Source of the DNA: Trichoplax sp. H2
Lineage: Eukaryota > Placozoa > Uniplacotomia > Trichoplacea
Length of the DNA: 64,000 bases
NCBI GenBank assembly: GCA_003344405.1
Contig: NOWV01000094.1
Location: 186,001-250,000, forward strand
Reading direction: 5' to 3'
The notes below the pieces were generated by a model. That model worked only from the letters and a program-made list of their open reading frames with translations, was not told where the DNA came from and did no database searches. Below are positions 48,401 through 60,299 of the stretch, piece after piece. Position 1 is the first letter of the stretch; every line of letters begins with the position of its first letter. Position numbers and translations under genes: made by a program.

Positions 48401-51375
48401 ATTATTCCAAGAACAAGAATGGGAATTCTTTTGTGGCCTGATTGTATCGGACGTCAACGTTCACAAACAAGAAGGAAGTAAACGATCTCATGAATTTTTA
48501 CCAAATTGGTGCGATGCTGAATTAGCCTCATCGATTGCTGCATTGAAAACCACCTTCCCAACTTGGTTTCAAAATCTTAAATTAGACGATAATAATATTT
48601 GGAGTACATTTTCAAGGCATTCCCAATGTGAGAAAGAGTTTCCGTCTGATGTAACACGCAAAATTAGTGAGTTCCAACAAGTGTTAACTATTCAAGCTTT
48701 GCGCCCTGATCGTTTACAAAGTGCTATGAGCCTTTTTGCCGCACGTGCACTCAATATGAAAGAATTGTCACCGCCGACATTAAATTTAAAACGATTGTAT
48801 ACTAATGAAACTGTAGCTGATGAACCAATCTTGATTATTATTTCACCTGGTGCTGATCCATCACAAGAATTGCAAGATCTTGCTTCTAAGACTGTTGGCG
48901 AAGATAAATATCATCAAGTAGCAATGGGTCAAGGCCAAGCCGATATTGCTATACGCTTATTACGCGATTGTGCTCGAAATGGCGATTGGTTATGCTTGAA
49001 AAATTTACATTTAGTAACATCATGGTTACCAATTTTAGAGAAGGAGTTTAAATCGCTCGAACCGCATCAGGATTTCCGTCTATGGTTAACTTCAGAGGTT
49101 CATCCAAAGTTTACACCAATATTACTTCAATCTAGCTTGAAAGTAACTTATGAAGCACCTCCAGGTAAGTTCGAGAAATTGATCTTATCTGTGATCATTT
49201 TAAAATACGTTAGGATAATAACTTTTAATCTCATGTTGGAACTATGTTTAACAATTTACTTATTGAATTTACTCGTATGTTAATATTGGCATCTTGTAAT
49301 TTAGGGGTAAAAAGAAATTTACAAAGAACATTAGAATCATGGTCAACCGATTTTTTCCAGAAAAGTAATTCACCAATTAGAGCACAAGCTTTATTTACTG
49401 CTGCATGGTTTCATGCTATTGTTCAAGAGCGTCGTAGTTATATCCCACAAGGCTGGTCGAAATTTTATGAATTTTCAAGATCTGATTTACGTTGTGCTGC
49501 TGAAGTCATTGAAAGGGTGTTGAAAAAATCCGGTAATGACTCAGTGAAGTGGGAATTTGTCCATGGCTTATTAGAAAATGCAGTCTATGGTGGCCGTATC
49601 GATAACCCATTTGATATTCGAGTACTTGAATCTTACCTCCATCAATGCTTTAATAAAAGTGTAATTGGAGGCCAATCAGGCCGACGAAAACCACTCACCA
49701 ATAATTTTAGCATGCCTCAATCATCACATTACCAAGATTACATGGATATGATCTCGTTATTATCCGATAATGATCAGCCTTCCTTGTTTGGTTTACCAGC
49801 TAATATTGAACGATCAATACAAAGATCAATTAGTACACAAGTTATTAGTCAGTTGAAAGTATTGATGAGAGCTGATGCAATAGTTGATAAATTCGATAAA
49901 GAGAAATGGCAGACAGAATTAGGACCGATATTGCAGTTATGGAAGAAACTCAATCAGGTATAAAAACTCGTACCGTATTTAACTACAGTTTCTAAGTAAT
50001 ATAGTGATACAGTACAACAGTTAAGAAATAAAATATCCTATTCTTTAATACGTTATTCCTCCTTCTAGGGTACTAAATTACTACAAGAGAAAGGCTCATT
50101 CCCCTCTGGGAAAGCTGTTGATGAATCCCCAGTTACCGCTTTTATTCAACTTGAACGATATAATGCTATTAAATTAATGCAGGTAAAAATATGAAAACTA
50201 GATAATTTATGGATTAATCCATGCCTACTTTATTGGTGACTAAATCAGGACAAAAAATAATTTGTTAATATACTCTGTCCTACACAGTCTGTTCATGGCT
50301 CTCTGTCTGGACTAAATAAAGTTATACGAGGAAATGCTCTACTAACAACAGCAATAACCGCACTAGCTGGAGCACTTCTTAAAAACGAGGTAACTTTTGC
50401 GTTACAATAATTCTGGTTAATATTAACTATGCTTGGAGTGTATAAGCAAGTATTAAATAGAATATGGAAATGATTGTTGTCAATAATCATCTAAATCTAG
50501 GTACCAAGTAGTTGGAGCAATAAGTGGGACGGTCCAGAAGATCCTATGCAATGGTTACGCGCATTAGTAGCCAAGACGTTAGCATTAGGAACATGGGTTC
50601 AAAAATCTGAATCAGGATCTTTACTTTCAGAATCATTAGATTTAGCTGAACTATTTCATCCAGATACATTCTTAAATGCACTAAGGCAACAAACAGCAAG
50701 GTAAATAAGCGGTATTTGGAATACCCTTTTAATATAGATAGATAGCTACTAATTAAACATATTTACACCATATGACTATAGAGGGACAAAATTATCCATG
50801 GATAATTTAAAACTCCAATGTTCATGGGATGGAGAAATTAAAGGAGCAATGCATCCAGTTAAGGTTTGTACCGACATACATCAAACAAACTGAAAAACTA
50901 CATTCTTTTATACCGTTAAGAATTTAATAAAGATACCCTATAATTATTACAAGCAAGAAACTGATGAATTTACTTCCTTTACAATAGATTACAGGCCTAC
51001 AAATCGAAGGATGTATATTTGATGGTAGTCGATTTTCTGATTGTCAGCGTGATACTTCCAGTATATCAGCTGTGCCAGATTGCAAAGTAGCGTGGGTACC
51101 GAAGGTAATAAATGAAAAAATATTCTTGGGGTTGTTTTTAATGTAAAAGCTAGCGATTTGAATTTCCTTTATTACATATCTATGTTAATGTCTCTTAATC
51201 ATGATATTAATACTAGGAAATGGTTAGTCCATACCCTGAAAAGAACTGTATGCTACTCCCTGTATACTATGATACAAGTCGGGAAGGAATTGTAACTAAA
51301 TTGAATGTACCATGTGGTGGTCAACAAATTAAATGGATCCAGTGCAATACTGCATTATTCCTGAAAAAGATATAA
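36444..51375 (+). CDS. DYNC2H1: Cytoplasmic dynein 2 heavy chain 1
   Basis: Seventeen exons: 36444-37457, 37561-37809, 37895-37968, 38081-38249, 38368-38543, 38647-38845, 38941-39201, 39295-39399, 39486-39625, 40004-49164, 49305-49957, 50069-50182, 50288-50389, 50501-50700, 50782-50863, 50988-51104, 51217-51375. They join in frame to 4324 aa (human 4307). Known role: motor for retrograde intraflagellar transport in cilia. The N-terminal tail (FLDDGN, ILTPSDEF) is of dynein-2 type. AAA1 has GPAGTGKT (~1705) and CFDEFNR; AAA2 GPSGSGKTT (~2004); AAA3 GPEGCGKE (~2317); AAA4 the degenerate GRSGVGRRT (~2680), also seen in human. The stalk coiled coil and microtubule-binding domain lie at ~2905-3215 (EIRSLRMPPDVIRDILEG). 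AAA5-6 and the C-terminal region end near PCGG. Exon 10 alone encodes ~3050 residues. The start is ATG 36444; the 16th exon uses the acceptor before 50988, not the AG at 50994. Confidence 0.98.
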
Positions 51376-54300
51376 ACTCAATTTTTTGTTTTCATGAGCT
51401 ACATGTTATGTCATTGCTGCTCTATCAACATTAGAATTGCACCGCATTACCTCAGTGGCATAGAAATATTTTATTCTAAATTGATTATTTTATTTTTAGA
51501 GTAATTAGTAATAATCGTATAACACTCAACCTCCGTACATTAATCTTTATGAACTATTTCATAGAATTCTTATTCTTATTCTTATGTGATGATTTATTTT
51601 CAACATTAAATCCTCATGCTCTTGTATACGATCTCTTTTATTATATACTATCATAGCAATCTGCTTTATTAGAATGATAAAAATATAATATTATTATTAG
51701 TAATGAGGTATTTTCTTTAACACGGAGTTTAAGAACTCAATACGTCATTTGCTGTGGAGTTCTCAGTATTTGTTTGTGCATCCTATTATTTCAGAATTGT
51801 ATAGCGAGTATATTTAGATCAGCCTGTGTGACCATTATACTCACATGACGAGTATAATATGCTTATATTACATATATACTATATACCTATTGTATATTCA
51901 AGCAGACGAAATAAAATACCAATCACAAAGCAATTAAAAATATCACATCTGTCAAAGGTAGTACAGTATGTGTGTACACATATTATACATTTACTGTATA
52001 GAACACGACGTTAAATTAGATGATGACGGTGATGATGATGATTCGTAGTATACTGAGGACATCACGCATGCTAATATTACATTTTTACTCAACACTTTTT
52101 CAACCAATTTGCAAACAGACCTACGTTGAGGCAATATTCATTAATTGCCCCATGCCCCATCACATAGAACTTGGTACTTGTTGTTTCTATTACATCATAT
52201 TTTCTATTAGACTGTAAGGGCATTGATACTACATACGTTGTGTGATATTGAAAGGAAGTTCACTTGACTCCTGCACTTAAGTAGCAGATAGTTATAAAAG
52301 TTATTAAATCAAATTAAAATTACTTGCTTATTTGTAGGGCTTGGCAAAATTATAAGGTTAACATCAAGGAAAAATTCTAGGTTTAAAAACAAATTTTTTA
52401 ATGATTGCCTATTTGATTAATTTAATTTAAGATAATTAGTCTGAGATTGGGAAGAAAGCTAGGAATGCAGAAAATCTACAGTCTTTAAGCCGCTGTGTGT
52501 CACTATTTATGTCAATCAAGACGCTAAAACTAGGTGTAAATATTGGATTTACAGAAAAAAAATAGATAAGCAGCAGGACCAGAAATTATCATCAGACATG
52601 GCGTCTTCTTATTGCTAAAATAAAGTACGATGCGTCTTGTCAATATTATGATTGTAAACGTAATAATTACTCATAACAAATTATAACGCATAAAGTTAAA
52701 ATTTCGCCGACGCAACGCTGTACTATAAATTAATGCATACTTTGATGTATCCTAAATTAGCCTATTGCCCACGTTGGATTTCATACGGTCTGTTTGCTTG
52801 TGATCATCAAAGTCAATATTATTAGTAGACGATCAATATTGAGAATTCACCTTTAGTGATGAGGTAATAAATATAAAACGTAGAAAATATAAAAGAAAAA
52901 GTGGCCCCATATTTTATTTGTTTTGCCATCTTTGATGAATCAGTATCACCATTTATACACAATTACGCGATAAAATGAGTTAGGCGTAGAAGTCAATTTT
53001 TTGGCTTCCATACAACAATGTAAGAGTAAATATAGTCTTTCAGACATGTCACACATCAATACACGTCGAAGTTATAGTATAAGAGTTAGGACTTTACCGT
53101 CTAATATCAAACAAATCTGTAGGTTCATTGCATTAAGATACAAAAGTTAGAATTATGACATTAGAATAATGTAAAAACAATCGTCGCATACCTTACGCAG
53201 TAGACGATCATAGTTGTCATTCCAGACTAACACCAAACAATTTAGCATAAAAAAGTACTCCATGATCAAATATTGTAATCAATTGTAAGTCTAGCTTAAA
53301 GCATAGACTGATATCATTAATTACAGTTACAAATAAATGATATGATATTATTTGAAATTTTCAGGTTAAATATGTTGCACAACGAACAAATTTACAATAT
53401 GGACAATTATGATTGCAACGGCTCTAGTTATGGATAACATGTCAAGAACTATAGTAGGTATAACAGGAAAGAATTTAAGCAACAGGATTTGCCACCTTGT
53501 CAAAGCAATCCAGATCACTATACCCATAATCGTTCAATAAATAAGAATAATATTATTATTATCCATAAGAGATAATATAAATATAAATTAAGTTTAAGTT
53601 AGCAATTCCCGATTCGTATATATAGATTATGTTAAGTGATTGTCGACCATTAGTGAATTATATTACAGCACTACGTATAAATTATTTCCTTCAATATTAG
53701 TTACGCAGATTTAATACATTTCATGCAATCTTCTAGAGCCTAATTACAATTATTACCTAGATACACATGGAGGGCTATAAAAGGCATAAGAACGTATATT
53801 CATCATAAATAACAGGCAACCCCAGGGTGTGACGATATATACAGTATGAAAAAGCTGTATACAAGTACATACAACGACTTTTAAAACACATCTTGAATGA
53901 AACACTGTACCGCCGAATCTATGATTGTTTTGCGAACGATCAACCTTTTGCTCACATAAGTCTCTTTTGAGGTTATTCATTTTTACTTAATGATAACGAT
54001 AGCTCAAAAGTCAAGTCGTATAAACGAAATAAATAACTATAATTGGTTAGTGAAGTGATGAAAGATTTGTTGTTAACTCGATTAACAATAACAATGTGCG
54101 TAAATGCATAATAGTGTCATAATTAAACGAATATTATACTGTGATATCGAAAGAAGTATAGATATCTAACATATACAAGTAAATACAGTATTACTGTCAG
54201 TATTTAAAGAATATAACGCTCATAAATAGTAATAAACAATTTTAGTCGTGACCTAAATTGACATCAGAATATATTATTGAAAGGCTTGAAATGCAACAAT

Positions 54301-56621
54301 TTCCTAAGCCAATGAATCGGTAAACCAACCAGAAATAACAAAGTGGAATCAATATTTCTTTAGTACTCATGAGCCTTCCATTCCTCGTTCATACGATAAT
54401 AGATGACAATACTTGTAATTGGTTAATCGTACGTCAACTTTTCAATCACAATCTAACGTTGTAAACTACCGATACATCACAACGACATATGACGAGACAT
54501 CAACAGCTGCTGACTTTCTTCTCTTCTATCAGGCAGTTTAAAACGTTTGACATCACTCAGACATTCTTCAGACTTCCAAAGTCTATCATGGTTATAACGT
54601 CGTTTCCTTTTTCCCATATAATCTTTTCAAATAAACGAGAAAAATTTTACAAATAGAAGCAACAAGCAGAGATGTCAGGAAACATACATAGTACTGCAAG
54701 CACTGTAGGCAAATTTTATACGTTTATCTTAACAAAAAAGACTATATCGGTTAGAACGTTACCATAAATCACCAAGATAACAATGTATATCATATAGCAG
54801 TATTGAAGCAAGAATGATAAGTGCACTCATATAGGTAAGTAAGTTAAAGCATTTTCTTACCTACACACCATACTACACACAATCAGAATGTAAACTAAAA
54901 AATTTAATCAAAAGTTATTATCTAGTGATACTGTTTTCCAAGGATGCATCTGTATATTGTATAGCTAATCTAATCTAGTGAACGGCTTACAAGATATGGT
55001 AAATATTGGTCAATGAGTTATCACTTATCAGTAAATATATTTACGATACGGTATTACTGGTACTACATTTCGCTTATCATGTTAAAGTACAGTATGTATC
55101 ATAGATAAGTAGAACTAAATGGCATTCAGTAGAAAATAGGCTGAGTCTAATGAAACCATTACAACAAAATTAAATTTTATCGATGTTATTATTAATTTTC
55201 AAACTGAAACAATATGTGCATAATATCAGAGACCTCTCAAAATAAAAAATACGTATTGCCAAATTTCAGAAGAAAGCTAGCCATCAACCCTGTTTCTTGA
55301 CGAAAAGTATTGAAACAATTCTCATGCATCATACTACATACTCATACACTGAGTCTACAAATTATATTATTGATTAATTATAAAGCTGTCCTGTTCTTGT
55401 AGTAATTTATGTTACAGTAAGTATGTGCCGCAATTTTGATCTACAGTAGGACTAAGGAATAACGCAATAAGTACGGTGCCGGAGTAAAAATTAAAACAGC
55501 AGCTAGTTTTTCTAGGTTGTTCACTTCCGATGTAGATTGTGAAGTAGTAAAAGCACTGTACTGTGGGTAGAGTACTTTAAGTACTCTACTGTTCCAGCAC
55601 TACAGGATTCTGCTAGTAACGAATGAAATTATTACTAAAGGCGTTACGTAAGGTTAAAATAATACGAATTAACATTGATTCTGTATACATGGTAAATCAA
55701 AGCATAATGTACGTCTATGTAATCAATTACTGAAATCATAAAGACTTCAAAGGATAAATTAATATAATTAATTAATAATACAGTATAATGACAACTATGG
55801 TTAATAATATACCATGGCTACTAACAGGGACTACTTCACTTTTTCGAGTAGTCCCTACCACTAATTCGCTATGGCTGTATGGATAGGCAAAGCATAAAGT
55901 AGGAGTTTTACTGCAGCAAGACGCTTTGTGCTGTTTTGAAAATGCGTCATGTACACAGCAGTATAGGGTACTATGAATACATGTCATGGCGTCAACTAAT
56001 GTCTGCTAGCTTTGTACCCATATTTCAAAACTATCACAATTACGAATGGGATAACATTATTAACGATAGTCACATAATCGTCGATTAGCGATCATTTTTA
56101 AAGCCATTAACAAGTCAACAATACAGTAGGATTAGGCCCTAAGGGGATACTAAGGGGTAGACAATAGTAGTACCTACTACTCGTTTAAAATGATAATACG
56201 TACTTCGGGCGATTTAGAACTCTTTTCAACAAAAAAGCTAGATGTAGGAATATTGTATTAGCCGATCGCATCTAACGGATCGATTGGTGAAGCAAGACTC
56301 CTAAGAACATTAGCATTTTGTAAAATTGAACTGCTATTTTTATACAATATCGAATATTGTACTACAAAATTTAAGATTTATAGAAATGCCATAGAGTGTA
56401 CAAATTACATTATTAGATATTAACTTGCTTATTGAAGAGGAAAGTTTAAAAAAAAATAATATCCATACGTAGGCAATCAAATAAAACGTCAATATCCGTA
56501 ACTTGAAAGGTATGAATGGGGTAAATTTACATATTTCCTATTCTAATAATCCTATTTCCTACTATCTCACGTAGTGTACATAAAATGATTATCATAATTT
56601 TTTACAGCATCAAGATTGTTT
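51376..56621. other. 5.2-kb intergenic stretch without recognised gene
   Basis: AT-rich. It contains the DYNC2H1 3' UTR, a GGACTACT hairpin at 55826-55856, scattered GTAC motifs, and no ORF with recognisable or compositionally coding content. A downstream exon of the CDK-inhibitor gene could be hidden here. Confidence 0.6.
55826..55856. repeat. 10-bp inverted repeat with GGACTACT arms
   Basis: AGGGACTACT at 55826-55835 pairs perfectly with 55847-55856, loop 11 bases. The same arm core occurs in the hairpin at 35815-35848. Confidence 0.8.
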
Positions 56622-57242
56622 CTATATGCAATGCTGTAGGAACTTACCAGTCATAACACTTGTAAACACCATTTTAGATTTATAGCCCGGTTTATTTCGC
56701 TCACTGCGGCGGTAATAAACTCCTTTCTTTGGGGGTAATCCATGACAACTACTTCCATTGCTTGAATAGTTATCAAGCTTAATTTCACTTTGCTCAGATA
56801 TAATTGTTTGATGTCTACCGGTATTACTGGTTGACGGCTTTGGGATAGAATTGTTCCGAAAGTTATCGTAGTTATTTTTGTCATTCCCATTAGTGTCGAT
56901 CATACAACATTCGTCAAGAATTTGATTTGTCCTTTCCTTATTGTGAGGAATGCCGTTGGCGTCAGAAATATTTTTGAATGGCGTTAGCTGATTACAAGTA
57001 ACGGTACTACCATCATCGTCGACTTTTTGCGCGACATACCTAGTAGCGGTCGAATCGATCAATTTCCATTGGTAGGGCCCAGGTAAGGGAGTAAACCTTT
57101 CAAAGTCGAAATTCCATTTCTGACTTTTCTCAGCACGGATCTCACGAAGAGCTTTTTCCGTCTCTTCCCTTAATTCGACTGTATCGCAAGAACCAAACAA
57201 ACAACGCCGGGCGCGATTATTACCGGTACGTTGCTGTTGCAT
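56622..57242 (-). CDS. CDKN1: Kip/Cip-family CDK inhibitor (p27/p21/Dacapo-like)
   Basis: ORF of 206 aa with an ATG at 57242. The N-terminal CDI domain is clear: cyclin-binding RCLFG (residues 13-17, canonical RxLFG), a helix of the ELREETEKALREI type, then KWNFDF (42-47) and PLPGPYQW, which in p27 clamp the CDK N-lobe. Known role: cyclin-CDK inhibition in the nucleus. The rest is Asn/Ser-rich and apparently disordered, with a basic stretch (PPKKGVYYRRSERNK) that could be an NLS. A near-consensus donor GTAAGT at 56647-56642 suggests the exon ends after TSVMT plus one base (56648). If spliced, the last eight residues (GKFLQHCI) are intron read-through and a 3' exon remains unfound. If not, the gene is intronless. 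Which member of the family is equivalent cannot be said. Confidence 0.85.
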   Translation of the reverse strand: MQQQRTGNNRARRCLFGSCDTVELREETEKALREIRAEKSQKWNFDFERFTPLPGPYQWKLIDSTATRYVAQKVDDDGSTVTCNQLTPFKNISDANGIPHNKERTNQILDECCMIDTNGNDKNNYDNFRNNSIPKPSTSNTGRHQTIISEQSEIKLDNYSSNGSSCHGLPPKKGVYYRRSERNKPGYKSKMVFTSVMTGKFLQHCI

Positions 57243-60200
57243 TGCTTTCTAGTTGAAGAGATGAACCGATTTTTAGTGTTTTTCTTAGCTGTGTTGTCTT
57301 CCTAATTCAATTGATGACTGAGATTGAGATTCGCTGCAAAGTAATGGCAATTAAGAGAATGCGCTGTTGTTGAGTTCTTCCACGGCTGGACATCCGCATT
57401 AAACAGATTAAAGAAAAAAAAAATTGTTATTAAAAGGTAGAGATTAAGACTGTCTTATTGTGGTTAAATTAACACTTATGTACTATGGCAAAAGGCTAGG
57501 AGTGTGTACAATAAGTTACTTTAGTGTATTAATGAAAGACGCCTATTGTGTATTATGTACTAGAATTTAACGTTGTAGAAACCAATTATAGCAGTATTGT
57601 TGATAATATGAATAAAGACGCCACGTCTACTTTGCATATCAACATAAAACAATCAGATATTTGTCTTTCCATTACTATTGCATATTGTCGAGTAATTGGG
57701 TTACAAATTGCAAGTATAAACTTGTTTCATATTAGCAGAACAGTGAGTGAAATATTTTTTCACATCACAGGAGATTATGAAATGAAAAAGAAATCGGAAT
57801 TAATCAAAAATTCTTCAATGTCGTTATCAATTTTATAACCCAAATACTATTATCAACAATTCCATGTGTTATTCCGTATTGCCTACTATCTTTGTAGTTG
57901 TCAGTTCAATTAAATTTTAACGTTTGACATTGACAGAAATGCAATTTCAACTAGGGATTACACAACAATAAAATACAGACTGTGATGTCAAGGTTGAATA
58001 TAGGTTACAGAAGGATATAAACTGCAATGATAATATCATCAAAATAGCATAAGGAACATCCAAAGTCGTCTCTATTTGGTGGTATCCATCTCCGTACAAA
58101 CCTTTCTATTCAAATTGTACACTCCAATTACATCAAAAATTGATCCGAAAATGGACTATCGATAGGGTGGCAATCTGATCTACATCAACGTTCATAAGTA
58201 GAACTAGTAAAAATTAATCCCCCCCCCAAAAAAAATAATAAGACAAAGCTGCACTACAGTGCTGATCGATCGAATATGTCTACAATAAGTAAATAAATAA
58301 ATATAAATACGTATTGTTGGCAGTAGCCACGTAGTATAGTGTATTATACATGGCAGATCGGGTGATGCTGAACTAGTGTAGTGGACTACAACTTTTGACA
58401 CACCACAACATAAAAACATTCAATCAATCACTGATAGATGGATAGACAGAACATACGGTAGGTTGATCAAAACAAAAGGCTAACAATAGAAATGATTAAT
58501 CATATCGCGTATTATCTATCGTACGGAGAATTTTTTATCTTTAATAAACAAATTTTTACAGCTAGCAGAAAGTTTTCTTATTTTAGATGTACAGTACAGT
58601 AAAAGATAAGTACCACCATATTCCACTTTTCTCATTAGAATGGCTACATTCGTAATATGCATTCTGCAATGTACAATACAGTACATACTATGTGTATGTA
58701 TCCACCAATATTTGCAGTACTGTACAATGATGTACGCGTCTACTCTTTTCACCATCAGAACAAATGCCTTCAGAAGATCTTAACTGCAAAGTGGACACTG
58801 TCGGTTCTTAGTCGGAAAGTGAATGTTTTATCTAGTTTAACACAGAGATGACGAAGTAGAAATGGGATAACATGTTATGTAACTCTGAATTTCAACATCG
58901 ACAAGGATAGTTTGCGACATTTGCGGCTTAGTCAAGGCTTTCATTTCACATTATTGCATATTACATGGTACATTATTACAATTAGTAAATTCCATTAGCA
59001 CAGTAGCGAATCTCTAAATGGCGCATGGACTGACATTATACCTAGCAGTTAATCTCCCAATGGGACGAATTGAACTCACTGACTGAAGCTAGCACACCAT
59101 AAAGTAATTTCAATCAAGGTTTACAAAGTTGTCATTGCCGTATTGTACGAAAATACTGTACAGTAGGATTACTAACTTGAAGACATATTATTGTTATATA
59201 AATTATTATTATTATCATCAATATTTGGAAAATAATGAAAATACGTACTTGACGCGAATGCCACCAGCTTAAAATAATAGCTTTTATAGACTACTAATGA
59301 GAACTATGCCTTTCAATCCGGCGCATACCGTAATAGCAGTAGGATAGAATGAAGCAATTTGGTACCTTGGCACACGAGTAAAGTCAGGATAATCGCAGAA
59401 AATACCTCCAAAAAAGCCGTCTCGTTAATTTACTTGAAGCAAGTAACGTTACAAAACGAAATACTATTGATTGCCCAGAAATCGACACTGATTAATACTG
59501 TACATTGCTCTACACATATTTCAGTAATTACTTTAGCCTAAAAGGATTTTGCTCCTTATCGTACTCATACAACTAAACAGAATTGAATGTGTCTACTCAA
59601 ATTGGGGTCAGTCAATCGTTATAACTGTAGTTTAGAAGTTAAGTAAGTCAATAAAAAGTCATTGACATCTTGCGTCAAATAGTATTGGTGCTTGTTTTGA
59701 TGCTACATTATTAGATACAGCAATGATCAGGTTGCTGACAAGTCGAGGACAGGACTGATCATGTAGTCACAAGTCTAAACATGTCATCCAATAAACTCTA
59801 TTTATATCAGTTGCACAGTCCAGTATTGTATGCGCATTTGTTAGACTCAAGTTGAGCAATTGTATTGAAGGAGAAACGTACGTGGTAGGCACAGTACAGT
59901 AGTGACATTGTACTTTCATGTCCGCAACTTTAAAAAGAAAGATACAGTAGAACAGCAGCAGATCGAACGGCTGATACCGTACGCATTGAATTTTACTTTG
60001 CAAATGCTGTTGATACTCTCTAATTAGCTTGAATATCTGTAGTCCATGCGCGTCAATTATCGTATTGAATCAATCAAGCGTGAATACTTGTATCGTCTAC
60101 TAGTATCACTATACAGCTTCAATGTCGACCAGGAACCACCATTAGCGTCTAAAGAGTACCGAGTGATTGTCAGGCAAGTTGTTTATTAGCACCAGTGCCG

Positions 60201-60299
60201 TCAACACCAGCACTTTTTCGACTGTCATTCACAGTCAATACTGATCGCTTTTGATTTGATTTTTACATATCAATAGATCTTGTGTAGAATGTAAGTAAT

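Noticed and set aside
52460-52490. Possible 3' exon of the CDK inhibitor (AG then DFLHS and stop on the minus strand)
   Set aside because: Resembles the p21 PIP tail only over a few residues, has a weak acceptor, and would need a 4-kb intron. Chance match likely.
57548-57838. 96-aa plus-strand frame
   Set aside because: It opens at a non-ATG codon, has no recognised motif and no splice or expression context. AT-rich sequence gives such frames by chance.
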